A program made the translations under genes and the position numbers. Positions 8,442 through 16,947 of a DNA stretch of 64,000 nt are shown here, one piece after another (the first letter of the stretch is position 1; the number at the start of each line of letters is the position of its first letter). The notes under the pieces were generated by a model, which saw only the letters and a list, made by a program, of their open reading frames with translations, had not been told where the DNA came from and did not search any database. The stretch spans positions 186,001 through 250,000 of the forward strand of contig NZ_QLIX01000004.1 in NCBI RefSeq assembly GCF_003258945.1, in the 5' to 3' direction. This DNA is from Roseicella frigidaeris. GTDB lineage: Bacteria > Pseudomonadota > Alphaproteobacteria > Acetobacterales > Acetobacteraceae.

Positions 8442-9203
8442 TCAGCCGAGGCCGATGCGGCGGCGGAACTCCTCCTCGCGCATCGAGACATCGGTGCCGT
8501 GCAGGTCATCCGCCGCGGCGGTGCAGAGATAGACCAGCCCGCGCACCGCATGCGCGACCGGCGACAGCTCGGCGCGCGGAATCTGGCTGATGACATTCAT
8601 GCCGGAGGCGCGGATCTTCACCTGCATCTCGGTGTCGATGGTGCCGGGCGAGAAGCCGAAGACGCGCAGGCCGCGCCCCGCCGTCTCCAGCGCGACGGCG
8701 CGGGTGAGCATGGCGAGCCCCGCCTTGCCCGAGCAATAGGCGCTCCAGCCCTCGAGCGGCCGGTAGGCGGCGCCCGAGGAGACGTCGAGGATCGTCCCGC
8801 CGCCATCCGCCAGCATCCCCGGCAGCACCGCCCGCACCACGTGATAGGCGCCGATCAGGTTGATCTCGATGTTGCGCGCCCAGGCGGCGGGGTCGGAGCT
8901 GGCGATCTCGGCGATCGGCTCGATGACGCCGGCATTGTTCACCAGGATCTGCACCCCGCCGAAGCGCTCGCGCGTCGCCGCGACCAGCCGCTCCACCGCG
9001 GCATAGTCGGAGACGTCGCAGGCGGCCGAGGCGGCGCGGCCGCCCGCCGCCACGATCGTCTCGGCCACGGTCGCCACCGCGGCGCCGTCCCGCGCCGCCA
9101 GCATCACCGCCACGCCGCGCGCCGCCAGCGCCCGCGCCACCCCCTCGCCGAGCCCCCGGCTGGCGCCGGTGATCAGCGCCACCTTGTCCCTGAGTCCGTC
9201 CAT
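8442..9203 (-). CDS. SDR family oxidoreductase
   Basis: A 253-residue classical short-chain dehydrogenase/reductase. The cofactor loop TGASRGLG (residues 13-20), NNAG, the serine in DVSSGA and the YCSGK catalytic tetrad are present. A basic residue in the loop after the second strand (AARD) is compatible with NADP, but this is weak. It is first in the minus-strand run containing the split TPP enzyme, hydroxyacid dehydrogenase and MmgE/PrpD, although a stem-loop separates it from the next gene. Substrate unknown. Confidence 0.88.
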   Translation of the reverse strand: MDGLRDKVALITGASRGLGEGVARALAARGVAVMLAARDGAAVATVAETIVAAGGRAASAACDVSDYAAVERLVAATRERFGGVQILVNNAGVIEPIAEIASSDPAAWARNIEINLIGAYHVVRAVLPGMLADGGGTILDVSSGAAYRPLEGWSAYCSGKAGLAMLTRAVALETAGRGLRVFGFSPGTIDTEMQVKIRASGMNVISQIPRAELSPVAHAVRGLVYLCTAAADDLHGTDVSMREEEFRRRIGLG

Positions 9204-9288
9204 CCGCTCCCCTCCACGACGGCCCCGGCCGGCCTCCGGCGATGATCCCCCGGCCGCCGGGGCGCGCCAAGCTCCCCGTCGCAGCGGC

Positions 9289-9609
9289 TCAGGCCGGGCT
9301 CGACAGCTTCATCAGCACCAGGCCGCCGAGGATCAGCGCGGCCGCCAGCAGCCGGGCGGCGCTGGCCGATTCACCGAGGAAGAGGATGCCGGCCAGGAAC
9401 GCGCCGACCGCGCCGATGCCGGTCCAGACGACATAGGCGGTGCCGAGGGGCAGCGTCTTCATCGACCAGGCGAGCAGGCCGAAGCTCACCGCCATGGCGA
9501 GGAGCGTGACCACGGAGGGCCAGAGGCGGGTGAAGCCGCCCGATTGCTTCATGGTGAAGGCCCAGACGACCTCGAACAGACCGGCAACGACAAGAACAAG
9601 CCAAGCCAC
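9289..9609 (-). CDS. sugE: SugE/Gdx-type SMR exporter (guanidinium exporter class)
   Basis: A 106-residue four-helix small multidrug resistance protein. The membrane glutamate is in GLFEVVWA (residue ~13), and [13 protein letters not shown] is the signature that separates SugE/Gdx from EmrE-type members; Gdx proteins export guanidinium ion in exchange for protons. GTG at 9609 is chosen because GGGAGG lies five bases upstream and conserved sequence starts directly; the longer open frame adds an unlike N-terminus. A guanidine-II-like hairpin lies just upstream (9633-9646), which fits the predicted substrate. Older annotations call this a quaternary ammonium resistance protein. Confidence 0.88.
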   Translation of the reverse strand: MAWLVLVVAGLFEVVWAFTMKQSGGFTRLWPSVVTLLAMAVSFGLLAWSMKTLPLGTAYVVWTGIGAVGAFLAGILFLGESASAARLLAAALILGGLVLMKLSSPA

Positions 9610-9632
9610 GGCAGCCTCCCGCGAGCGAGCTG

Positions 9633-9692
9633 CCGGGCCGTCCCGGACCTGGACCCCTGGACAGGGAGCGGGGACGTGGCCCCGCGCCTCCC
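9633..9692 (-). promoter_or_regulatory. Possible guanidine-II (mini-ykkC)-like leader of sugE
   Basis: Read on the minus strand, a perfect hairpin CCGGG-ACGG-CCCGG (9633-9646) shows the ACGR tetraloop that defines each of the two hairpins of the guanidine-II riboswitch. It sits 12 bases before the ribosome site of sugE. A second stem upstream, GCGGGG with CCCCGC (9668-9685), has a six-base loop containing ACGT rather than a clean ACGR tetraloop, and can extend to 9664-9692. Only one of the two hairpins fits the consensus, so this is a candidate only. Confidence 0.35.
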
Positions 9693-9746
9693 AGTTGGGC
9701 CAGGCCGGCGCGGGGGTCAAGGCCACCGGCCGCGGGCCGTTGCCCG

Positions 9747-9844
9747 GAGCGGATCCTGTTCAAACACGCGAACGGGTGAAGATGCTCCGAAAACAAAAGG
9801 CTGAAGCAATTGCCGGGAACGCAGGTGAACGGACACTGCTCCAG
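9747..9844 (-). repeat. Dispersed hairpin element, copy 1
   Basis: On the minus strand it reads GCTGGAGCA...GTTCACCTGC..., then TTGTTTTCGGAGCATCTTCA, a short imperfect stem (GTTC/GAAC) and CAGGATCCGCTC. It is diverged from the full copy at 26713-26881 but follows the same block order. It starts five bases after the stop of the sugar isomerase-like gene, in the same orientation. Confidence 0.7.
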
Positions 9845-9848
9845 CGGT

Positions 9849-10679
9849 TCAGGACGCGGCCGACACGCCGCCCGACCGCGCCGCCGCGATCGTCTGGCGG
9901 GCCGCCGCCACGGCGCGCCGCACCCGCGCCTCGGGCCCAAGGGTGCGGGCGAGCCGCAGCGTCGGGATCTCGAGGCTGACCCGCAGTTCCGACGGCAGGG
10001 CACGGATCAGCGGCGCCAGCGCCAGCCCGCCCTCGCCGGGGACGAGGCGCTCCTCCCGCGCCGTGTGCAGCAGCCCCTCGGTGGTGCCCGGATGCTCGGC
10101 CGGCGCATCGCAGAGCTGCCAGTAATGCAGCCAGCCGCGCGGCACCGCGGCGAGGTCCTCGAGCCGGCTGCCCGAGCGGTCGAAATGCAGCGCATCGACC
10201 AGCACGCCGGCATTCGGCTGCGCCGCCTCGCGCACCACCCGGATGGCGGCGGCGAGGTCGGGCACCGCGGTCCAGGGCATGAACTCCAGATCGGCGGTCA
10301 GGCCGAAACCGGCGCAGGCCTCGCAGAAGCCGGCGAAGCTGGCGGCGAGGCGCGCCGGATCCGGGTCGTAGCCGGCGACCAGCACATGTCGCGCGCCGAG
10401 CCGCGCCCCGGCCGCGAGGAAGGGCAGGAAGCCGGCGATCTCGGTCTCCGGCCGCAGCATGACGATCTCGAGATCGGCCACCGCGACACCGGTCTCGGCC
10501 ATCGCCGCCAGGGTTTCGCGCAGCAGCGCCGGGTCGTCCTGCAACGGGTAGCCGGCGGCCCCGGGCGCCACCGGCAGCAGCCGCAGCCCGGCGGCGGCGC
10601 AGCCCGCCGCGGCCGCGACCCGCAGTACCGCCGGCGGCGGCAGGTCGAGCACGGTGAGATGCGCGAGGGCGAGGTCCAT
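9849..10679 (-). CDS. Sugar phosphate isomerase/epimerase-like TIM-barrel protein
   Basis: A 276-residue member of the xylose isomerase-like TIM barrel superfamily (IolE, endonuclease IV, hydroxypyruvate isomerase relatives). Expected metal ligands can be traced: Glu in TADLEFMPW, Asp and His in VLVDALHFD, Asp in QLCDAPAEH and Glu in VSLEIPT. Length is usual. ATG at 10679 has no good ribosome site of its own, but a 13-codon reading frame with a good site ends six bases upstream, so translation may be coupled. The gene is isolated from obvious pathway partners, so its substrate is unknown. A dispersed hairpin element follows its stop codon. Confidence 0.8.
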   Translation of the reverse strand: MDLALAHLTVLDLPPPAVLRVAAAAGCAAAGLRLLPVAPGAAGYPLQDDPALLRETLAAMAETGVAVADLEIVMLRPETEIAGFLPFLAAGARLGARHVLVAGYDPDPARLAASFAGFCEACAGFGLTADLEFMPWTAVPDLAAAIRVVREAAQPNAGVLVDALHFDRSGSRLEDLAAVPRGWLHYWQLCDAPAEHPGTTEGLLHTAREERLVPGEGGLALAPLIRALPSELRVSLEIPTLRLARTLGPEARVRRAVAAARQTIAAARSGGVSAAS

Positions 10680-10685
10680 GCGGCG

Positions 10686-10727
10686 CTACCGCGGCGGCGA
10701 GAGGGTGGGCGGGGCGGGGTGCAGCAT
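10686..10727 (-). CDS. Possible 13-residue proline-rich leader peptide
   Basis: A short frame, MLHPAPPTLSPPR and stop, starts with ATG eight bases after GGGAG and ends six bases before the ATG of the isomerase-like gene. Five of its 13 residues are proline, which could slow ribosomes. The good ribosome site here and the poor one at the main gene suggest coupling. It may be chance. Confidence 0.3.
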   Translation of the reverse strand: MLHPAPPTLSPPR

Positions 10728-10795
10728 GGTCGTGGTCTCCCGGGCCACCGGAATGGTGGTCCGCCGCCGGCCGGCGCACAACCGGGACGGCCAGC

Positions 10796-11542
10796 TCAGC
10801 CGAGGCCGCGCCAGAGCAGCTCCGCCCCTAGCCCCAGCAGGCCGAGGAAGAAGCAGAGGCGGAAGGTGGCCGGCCGCACCCGGGCCCGCAGCCAGCCGCC
10901 GAGCGCCATGCCGGCCAGCGCCGGCAACAGGGCGAGCAGCGAGACCCCGGCCACCTGCGCCGGCAGCGCGCCATGCCAGGCGAGGCCGAGCGCCAGCGCC
11001 AGGGTCGAGACGGTGAAGGAGAGGCCGAGCGCCTGCACCAGCGCGTCCCGCTCCAGCCCGAGGGCGCCGAGATAGGGCACGGCGGGAATGACGAAGACGC
11101 CCGTCGCGCCGGTCACCAGCCCGGTCGCGGCACCGGCCAGCGGCCCGGCCCAGGGCTCGATGCGGGGCGGCAGGCGCAGCCGCGGCGCCAGCAGCCCGAC
11201 CACCCCGTAGAGGATCAGGGCGGCCCCGAGCCCGGCCTTCGCCGCGCCATCCCCCGGGCCAGCGATCATCCCGGACCCGGCCAGGGTGCCGGCCAGGATG
11301 CCGAGCATCATCAGCCGCAGCCGGCGCAGCAGGGCGCCGAAGCGCGGCCCGGCGAAGAGTTGCCACAGATTCGTCACCAACGAAGGCACCAGCAGCAGCG
11401 CCGCGGCCTGGGCCGGCGGCATGACGAGGCCGAGCAGACCCATCGCAACGGTCGGCAGGCCCAGACCGATGACGCCTTTCACCAGGCCGGCCAGGAGGAA
11501 GGTGGCGGTCACGAGCAGCAGGGCGGGGAGCGGTTCGGTCAT
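10796..11542 (-). CDS. TSUP family (TauE/SafE-like) membrane transporter
   Basis: A 248-residue membrane protein with about eight hydrophobic segments in two related halves. AGLVKGVIGLGLPTVAMGLL in the first half and ATGLVTGATGVFVIPAVPYL in the second are the duplicated signature of the TauE/SafE/TSUP family, whose members export sulfite, sulfoacetate or other organic anions. ATG at 11542 opens the first helix. It is divergent from a LysR gene with 85 bases between the starts, which suggests that regulator controls it. Confidence 0.85.
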   Translation of the reverse strand: MTEPLPALLLVTATFLLAGLVKGVIGLGLPTVAMGLLGLVMPPAQAAALLLVPSLVTNLWQLFAGPRFGALLRRLRLMMLGILAGTLAGSGMIAGPGDGAAKAGLGAALILYGVVGLLAPRLRLPPRIEPWAGPLAGAATGLVTGATGVFVIPAVPYLGALGLERDALVQALGLSFTVSTLALALGLAWHGALPAQVAGVSLLALLPALAGMALGGWLRARVRPATFRLCFFLGLLGLGAELLWRGLG

Positions 11543-11627
11543 GGGCCGGGATGCTGCGGCCGGGCGGGCTCGCGCCACAATGCGGGAGTGGCATAGCCTG
11601 CCTTCGGCAGGAACAGAGGCTTGCGCC

Positions 11628-12509
11628 GTGCATTTCGACCTCACCGATCTCCGCCTGTTCCTCGCCATCGCCGAGGCGGGCAGCATCACGGCCGGCGCCG
11701 CGCGGTCCGGCCTCGCCCTCGCCTCGGCCAGCGCCCGGGTGCGCGGCATGGAGGCGCAGGCCGGCCTGCCGCTGCTCGAGCGTGGCCGCCGCGGCGTGGT
11801 GCCGACCCCGGCCGGGCAGGCGCTGCTGCACCATGCGCGGCTGGTCGCCGGGCAGGTGGAGCGGATGCGCGGCGAGCTCGGCGACTACGCGCGCGGGCTG
11901 AAGGGGCATGTGCGGCTGCTCGCCAACACCGCGGCGGCGGCCGAATACCTGCCCGAGCCGCTGGCCCGCTTCCTCGCCGCCAACCCGAACATCGACATCG
12001 ATCTCGACGAGCGGCCGAGCCCGGAGGTGGCGCGGGCGGTGGCGGAGGGGCTGGCGGAGATCGGCATCGCCGCCGGCCATGCCGATCTCGCCGGCCTCGA
12101 CGCGCGGCCCTTCCGGGAGGACCGGCTGGTGTTGGCGGCGCCGCCCGGCCACCCGCTGGCCGGGCGCGGCGAGGTCGGCTTCGCCGAGGCGCTCGGCAAC
12201 GACATGATCGGCCTGGCCGGCGATACCGCCCTCGGCGAGCACCTGGAGGGACATGCGGCGCGCAGCGGGGTGCGGCGGCGGCTGCGCCTCCGGGTGCGCG
12301 GGCTGGAGACCGCCTGCCGCCTGGTCGCCGCGGGCGCCGGCCTCGCCGTGGTGCCGGCGGTGACGGCGGCGCGCTTCGCGGCAACGGGCGCGATCGCCAT
12401 GCTGCGGCTGGCCGATCCCTGGGCGGAGCGACGGCTGCTGCTGGTGACGCGGCGCGGCGCGGCCCTGCCCTCGCATGCCCGGCGGCTGGTGGAGCACCTC
12501 CTGGCCTGA
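11628..12509 (+). CDS. LysR family transcriptional regulator
   Basis: A 293-residue regulator with an N-terminal winged helix (FDLTDLRLFLAIAEAGSITAGA, residues ~3-24, then LLERGRRGVVPTPAGQALL) and a periplasmic-binding-like effector domain from about residue 90. GTG at 11628 is the only start that gives a normal LysR N-terminus; AGAGG lies about 12 bases upstream. It faces the TSUP transporter gene, the usual arrangement for a LysR protein and its target. Effector unknown; a small organic or sulfur-containing acid would fit the transporter. Confidence 0.88.
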   Translation: MHFDLTDLRLFLAIAEAGSITAGAARSGLALASASARVRGMEAQAGLPLLERGRRGVVPTPAGQALLHHARLVAGQVERMRGELGDYARGLKGHVRLLANTAAAAEYLPEPLARFLAANPNIDIDLDERPSPEVARAVAEGLAEIGIAAGHADLAGLDARPFREDRLVLAAPPGHPLAGRGEVGFAEALGNDMIGLAGDTALGEHLEGHAARSGVRRRLRLRVRGLETACRLVAAGAGLAVVPAVTAARFAATGAIAMLRLADPWAERRLLLVTRRGAALPSHARRLVEHLLA

Positions 12510-12552
12510 TCCCGAAGCCCCGCGGACCTCGTCCATCAGGCCGAGGGCGACG

Positions 12553-13392
12553 CTACTCGCCGATGTTGAGCAGTGCGCCGCGCACCCGCGCGCCCTGGAA
12601 TTGCCGCATGAACACCCAGCCCATCGCCGCCAGCCAGAGCGCGTCCAGCACGAAGGCGGCCAGCAGATGGCCCCAGGCGATCTCGTGCTGCAGCAGCGCC
12701 GCGCGCATCCCCTCGAAGACATGCGCCGCCGGCAGGGCGAGCGCGACCGGCTGCAGCCAGGCGGGCAGGATCGAGACCGGGTAGAAGACCGCGGCGAAGG
12801 GCGTCAGCCCGAACAGCACCGACCAGGCCAGCGCCTCGGCCCCCGCGCCGTAGCGGAGGATGAGCGAGGTGACGCCGAGCGCGACGGCCCAGCCCATGAT
12901 CAGCAGCGCGGCGAAGAAGACCACCACCACCGGGCCCATGGCGAAGAGGCCGAAGCCGTAGAGCAGCCAGGCCAGCAGCACCGCCGGGGTGACGCCGACC
13001 ACCACGCGGATCACGCTCATCACCATCAGCCCCGCCACCAGCTCGCGCGGCCTGAGCGGGCTGACGAAGACATGGCCGAGGTTGCGCGACCAGATCTCCT
13101 CGAGGAAGGAGATGGAGAAGCCCATCTGGCTGCGCAGCGCCGCCTCCCAGAGCAGCACGCCGCCGAGCAGCACGCCGGCGGCGACGCTGGTGACGTCGTT
13201 CTGCACGCCGGCGAGATAGGCGGTGACGAAGCCCCAGACGATCATCTGCAGGATCGGCCAGTACATCAGCTCCAGCACCCGCGGCCAGGAGCGGCGATAG
13301 AGGGCGAGGTGGCGGTAGACGAGGCCCCAGATGCGGCGCAGCGCGGCGCGCGACCCGTCGAGCATGCCGGCCTGCCCGGCCCTGGGCCTCAT
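12553..13392 (-). CDS. ABC-2 type transporter permease
   Basis: A 279-residue inner membrane permease with about six hydrophobic segments. An amphipathic N-terminal stretch (YRHLALYRRSWPRVLELMYWP) precedes the first helix, as in ABC-2 exporters of the NodJ/DrrB type. The SPLRPRELVAGLMV and FYPVSILPAWLQPVA segments are characteristic of the family. Its ATG overlaps the stop of the ATPase gene as ATGA, so the two are translated together and form one exporter. Substrate unknown; lipids, polysaccharides or drugs are family options. Confidence 0.85.
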   Translation of the reverse strand: MRPRAGQAGMLDGSRAALRRIWGLVYRHLALYRRSWPRVLELMYWPILQMIVWGFVTAYLAGVQNDVTSVAAGVLLGGVLLWEAALRSQMGFSISFLEEIWSRNLGHVFVSPLRPRELVAGLMVMSVIRVVVGVTPAVLLAWLLYGFGLFAMGPVVVVFFAALLIMGWAVALGVTSLILRYGAGAEALAWSVLFGLTPFAAVFYPVSILPAWLQPVALALPAAHVFEGMRAALLQHEIAWGHLLAAFVLDALWLAAMGWVFMRQFQGARVRGALLNIGE

Positions 13393-14189
13393 GCCGGCAC
13401 CTCCGCGCGGCTGCGGCCGCGGGCGATGTCGAGGAAGACATCCTCCAGGTCGTCGCGGCCGTATTTCTCCAGCAGCGCCGCCGGGCTGCCCTGGTCCACC
13501 ACCCGCCCCTGCTTCAGCATCAGCACATGCGCGCAGAGCCGCTCCACCTCGCCCATGTTGTGGCTGGCGAGCAGGATGGAGCAGCCGGTCTCGGCCCGGT
13601 AGCGCTCCAGCCAGCTCCGCACCCAGTCGCCGGTATCGGGGTCGAGGCTCGCGGTCGGCTCGTCGAGCAGCAGCAGCTCGGGGCGGTTGACCAGCGCCTT
13701 GGCCAGCGCGACGCGCGTCTTCTGCCCGGCCGAGAGCTGCCCCGCCGGCCGGTCGAGCAGCTCGGTGAGCTGGAGCTGCGCCGCCAGCTCGGCGATGCGC
13801 TTCTCGGCCAGCGGCACGTCGTAGAGATGCGCGTAGACCCGCAGGTTCTCGGCCACCGAGAGGCGCGAGGGCAAGGCGATGTAGGGCGAGGAGAAGTTCA
13901 TCCGCGCCAGCGCCGTGAAGCGGTCCCGCGCCATGTCGTGGCCGAGGCAGGCGATGCGGCCGGCGCTCGGCACCAGCAGGCCGAGCAGCATGGCGATGGT
14001 GGTGGTCTTGCCCGCGCCGTTGCCGCCGAGCAGGCCCCAGGTGGCGCCGCGCGGCATGGTGAAGGAGAGGTCCTCCACCGCGGGCGCCGCCGCGGGCGCG
14101 TAGCGCTTGGTCAGGTGCTCGGCGAGGATCGCGGGCGCGCCGCCGGCGCCCGTGGGGAGCCCCGGGGGGACGAGGACTGGCTTGGTCAT
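13389..14189 (-). CDS. ABC transporter ATP-binding protein
   Basis: A 266-residue ATPase. Walker A is GGNGAGKTT, the Q-loop region follows, the signature is LSAGQKTR (one change from LSGGQ), Walker B is LLLLDEPTASLDP and the switch histidine is in ASHNM. ATG at 14189 is preferred because conserved sequence follows a ~30-residue variable lead. It overlaps the permease gene by four bases. LSAGQ is tolerated in several ABC-2 exporters, so the protein is probably active. Confidence 0.92.
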   Translation of the reverse strand: MTKPVLVPPGLPTGAGGAPAILAEHLTKRYAPAAAPAVEDLSFTMPRGATWGLLGGNGAGKTTTIAMLLGLLVPSAGRIACLGHDMARDRFTALARMNFSSPYIALPSRLSVAENLRVYAHLYDVPLAEKRIAELAAQLQLTELLDRPAGQLSAGQKTRVALAKALVNRPELLLLDEPTASLDPDTGDWVRSWLERYRAETGCSILLASHNMGEVERLCAHVLMLKQGRVVDQGSPAALLEKYGRDDLEDVFLDIARGRSRAEVPA

Positions 14190-14315
14190 TGCGCCCGGTA
14201 TGCCGGCGGCGGCGGGCGGCGCCAACCCGCATTCGGCCGTCGCATCGCTCTCCCGCCGGGCCGGATGGGGGCTGGGGAGGGGCCGCGGCCCCGCCTCACC
14301 CCCCGCGGCGCGGGA

Positions 14316-15005
14316 TCAGCGCTCGGTCCAGGGGATGCCCTTGTCCACGGTGAAGGACAGGGTCGAGACGTAACGGACCTTGGCATAGGCGCCGTCGCCG
14401 CTGCCGCCCGGGGTGTTGTCGACATGCACCGCCTCGGCGACGTAGCGGCCCGCCCAGGGGGTCTCGAAGGTCACGCGGCCCTCCGCATCGGTATGCAGCC
14501 GCCGCTCCCAGCGCGGCGGCGCCACCAGCGTGACCTCGGCGCGCGGCAGCGGCTTGCCGTGCAGCATCAGGGTGAAGGCGTTGCCGCCGGCCGCCACGGG
14601 CACGAGCTCCAGGTCCAGCACCTGGCGCGTCTCGGCGCGGCCCTCGCGGGCCAGCATGACGGGCTTCACCTTCTCGGTGCCGGGCCGTCCGAAGGGCGCC
14701 AGCCCATCCTCGATCATGCGCACATCGCCGGTGCCGCGCGGCAGGCTGATGGCGAAATGGTCCTCCCGCCGCTGCACCGGCAGCGCGGCGGCCGGATCCG
14801 CGGCGAAGACCTTCGGGTTCGGGATGCGGTCGAGCAGCCCGCCGCTGCGCTCGCGCTGGTTTTCGATCGGCTCGCCGAAATAGAGGCGCGCGCTGTCGCC
14901 CTCGCGCTCCAGCCAGAGCTGGTGCGCGGCGGCCGGCCGGGCGAGGAGGGGCGCGGCGGCGAGGGCCACGGCAAGCAAGGCGGAAGCAAGGCGGCGTTTC
15001 GGCAT
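14316..15005 (-). CDS. DUF4198 periplasmic protein
   Basis: A 229-residue exported protein: signal peptide with cleavage near RPAAAHQLW, then an AHxLWLE start typical of DUF4198 (nickel/cobalt/iron uptake associated, GlpM-like metal-linked periplasmic proteins). Two beta-rich parts follow, the second resembling a carboxypeptidase-regulatory-like fold (LVAPPRWERRLHTDAEGRVTFETPWAGRYVAEA). It is last in an operon with DUF3649, PepSY and DUF3325 genes and the Fur box upstream, so a role in iron uptake is likely. No biochemical role is established for this group. Confidence 0.75.
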   Translation of the reverse strand: MPKRRLASALLAVALAAAPLLARPAAAHQLWLEREGDSARLYFGEPIENQRERSGGLLDRIPNPKVFAADPAAALPVQRREDHFAISLPRGTGDVRMIEDGLAPFGRPGTEKVKPVMLAREGRAETRQVLDLELVPVAAGGNAFTLMLHGKPLPRAEVTLVAPPRWERRLHTDAEGRVTFETPWAGRYVAEAVHVDNTPGGSGDGAYAKVRYVSTLSFTVDKGIPWTER

Positions 15006-15037
15006 GGTGGCAACGTCTCCCGGAGGCTTTGGGGTTA

Positions 15038-15367
15038 TCAGGTGGGCGCGAGGCTGAGGGCGAGCCCGGCGAGCGGCAGCAGCGGCCCCAGCCAGAGCGC
15101 CAGCCGCGGCGCATAGGGGATGAGGTGGACGAGGCTGTAGGCCGCGACGGTCAGCAGGCCGAGCCAGGCGACGATGCCGATGCCGACGCCCCAGAGGGCG
15201 AGGCAGGGCAGCAGCGACAGGCCGAGCAGCAGCCAGCCGACGCCGCGCAGCAGCCACCGCCGTCCGGCCGCGGGCCGGCCGCGCAGCAGCTCGGCATGGT
15301 GGCGGTCCATGGCGAGGCACAGGCCGAGGAAGCCGGCATAGGCGAGGCCGAAGCCGAGCGCGGCCAT
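15038..15367 (-). CDS. DUF3325 small membrane protein
   Basis: A 109-residue membrane protein with three or four helices. The DRHHAELLRG segment after the first helix is characteristic of DUF3325, which is nearly always found with DUF3649 and PepSY proteins beside siderophore receptors. Its start overlaps the stop of the PepSY gene as TGATG. Function in iron acquisition is inferred from this conserved company. Confidence 0.75.
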   Translation of the reverse strand: MAALGFGLAYAGFLGLCLAMDRHHAELLRGRPAAGRRWLLRGVGWLLLGLSLLPCLALWGVGIGIVAWLGLLTVAAYSLVHLIPYAPRLALWLGPLLPLAGLALSLAPT

Positions 15368-16947
15368 CAGGCGCCCTCCGCCCGCGCCAGCCCCGCCCCG
15401 CGCACCGGCCGCGTCACCGGCGCCCGACCGGCGCGGCGGAACAGCCGCCAGGACAGCAGGCCGAGCAGCAGGCCGAACGCGGCGACGAGCAGGTCGGTCC
15501 CGGCCATCGCCCAGTCGCCGGCCGGCAGGCTGACGCCGAGATGCCGGTGGGTGGTCAGCAGGTTCAGCACCGGCAGCAGCAGGCCGAGCAGCGCCGCGGC
15601 GGCGAACTGCGTCGCCCAGCTCCGCAGCCCCGGCCAGAACAAGGCCTGCAGCGCCGCCAGCCCCCAGAGGAGGAAGAAGCAGTAGACCTCCCAGTCGGCG
15701 CGGTCGGCGAGGTGCAGCGGCAGCAGGCGGTTGGCCCAGAAATAGCCGAGCATGGCGGTCGGCAGCCCGGCGATGGTGCCGAGGTTCAGCGCCTCCACCA
15801 GCCGCAGGCCGAAGCCGGCGCGGCCGGCACGGGCATGCCGGTGGCGCTGCTTGGCGGCCCAGAGCACGAGGCCGGTCGCCACCATGGCGGTGCCCGCCAG
15901 GCCGGAGAGGACGAACAGCGCGCGCACCAGCGGCGAGGCGAAGCGGCCGAGATGCAGGCCGTAGGCGACGCCGCGCGTCGCCGCCGCCGCGCCCGGCTCG
16001 CCGCTCGCGCCGAGCAGCGTGCCGCGCACGCCGTCGAAGGTGAGGGTCTGCGGGTTGGACGAGATCTGCTCGCTGTCGCGCCGCGTCAGGCGGATGATGG
16101 CGCTGGCGTCGCCCGGCTGCTGCACCTCGATGCGGCCCGGCGGGCCGCCCCAGCGCCGCATCGCCTCCTCGAGCAGCGGCCCGACGGGGGCCAGCGGCGC
16201 CGGCTGGTTGGCCCGCCGCACCGGCGGCGCGACGCCGAACACCTCCGCCTGGAAGCCGCCGCGGTCGCCCTTGTAGACCGCCTGTACGCCCCAGGGCATG
16301 TACATCAGCATCAGGGTGATCAGGCCGGTATAGGTGATCATCAGGTGATAGGGCAGCGCCAGCACCGCCAGGGCGTTGTGCGCGTCCAGCCAGGACCGGC
16401 CGGCCCCCTTGCCGGGGCGGAAGGTGAAGAAGTCGGCGAAGATGCGGCGATGCGTGATGACGCCGCTGATGATGGCCACCAGCATCATCATGGCGCAGAA
16501 GCCGACCACCCAGCGGCCCCAGAGCGGCGGCATGTGGAGCTGGAAATGGAAGCGGTAGAAGAACTCGCCGCCATAGCTCTCGCGCGCCGTCACCGGCTCG
16601 CCGGTCGCGGGGTCGAGCACCATGTTGCCGAAGCCGCGGCTGCCCGGCGGCGTGGGCTTGCCGGGCGGGTTGCGCCAGACGACGCGCAGCTCGCTGTTGC
16701 GCTCGCCCGGCGGGAAGACGAACCAGGTGGGCGAGTCCGGGGCGAGACGCTTGAGGGTCTCGATGGCGAGGATGGCCGGCTCACCCCCCGCGGCCGGGGC
16801 GTGCAGCTCCGGCCGCATCCAGTCCGAGATCTCGCCACGGAAATAGCTCGCCGTGCCGGTGAGGAAGACGGCGAAGAGGATCCAGCCGACCAGCAGGCCG
16901 GACCAGGTGTGCAGCCACGCCATGCACTGGCGGAAGCCCTGCTTCAT
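15367..16947 (-). CDS. PepSY-associated membrane protein of iron-uptake operon
   Basis: A 526-residue protein with an N-terminal helix (HTWSGLLVGWILFAVFLTGT), periplasmic PepSY-like segments (ESYGGEFFYRFHFQLHMP and the DARNALAV-like DAHNALAVLALPYHLMITYTG), and further helices near 200, 370 and the C-terminus. Conserved histidines in the helices are typical of this group, thought to reduce ferric siderophores at the inner membrane. ATG at 16947 overlaps the DUF3649 stop by four bases. It belongs to a four-gene operon downstream of a Fur box. A related shorter protein is at 40438-41598. Confidence 0.85.
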   Translation of the reverse strand: MKQGFRQCMAWLHTWSGLLVGWILFAVFLTGTASYFRGEISDWMRPELHAPAAGGEPAILAIETLKRLAPDSPTWFVFPPGERNSELRVVWRNPPGKPTPPGSRGFGNMVLDPATGEPVTARESYGGEFFYRFHFQLHMPPLWGRWVVGFCAMMMLVAIISGVITHRRIFADFFTFRPGKGAGRSWLDAHNALAVLALPYHLMITYTGLITLMLMYMPWGVQAVYKGDRGGFQAEVFGVAPPVRRANQPAPLAPVGPLLEEAMRRWGGPPGRIEVQQPGDASAIIRLTRRDSEQISSNPQTLTFDGVRGTLLGASGEPGAAAATRGVAYGLHLGRFASPLVRALFVLSGLAGTAMVATGLVLWAAKQRHRHARAGRAGFGLRLVEALNLGTIAGLPTAMLGYFWANRLLPLHLADRADWEVYCFFLLWGLAALQALFWPGLRSWATQFAAAALLGLLLPVLNLLTTHRHLGVSLPAGDWAMAGTDLLVAAFGLLLGLLSWRLFRRAGRAPVTRPVRGAGLARAEGA

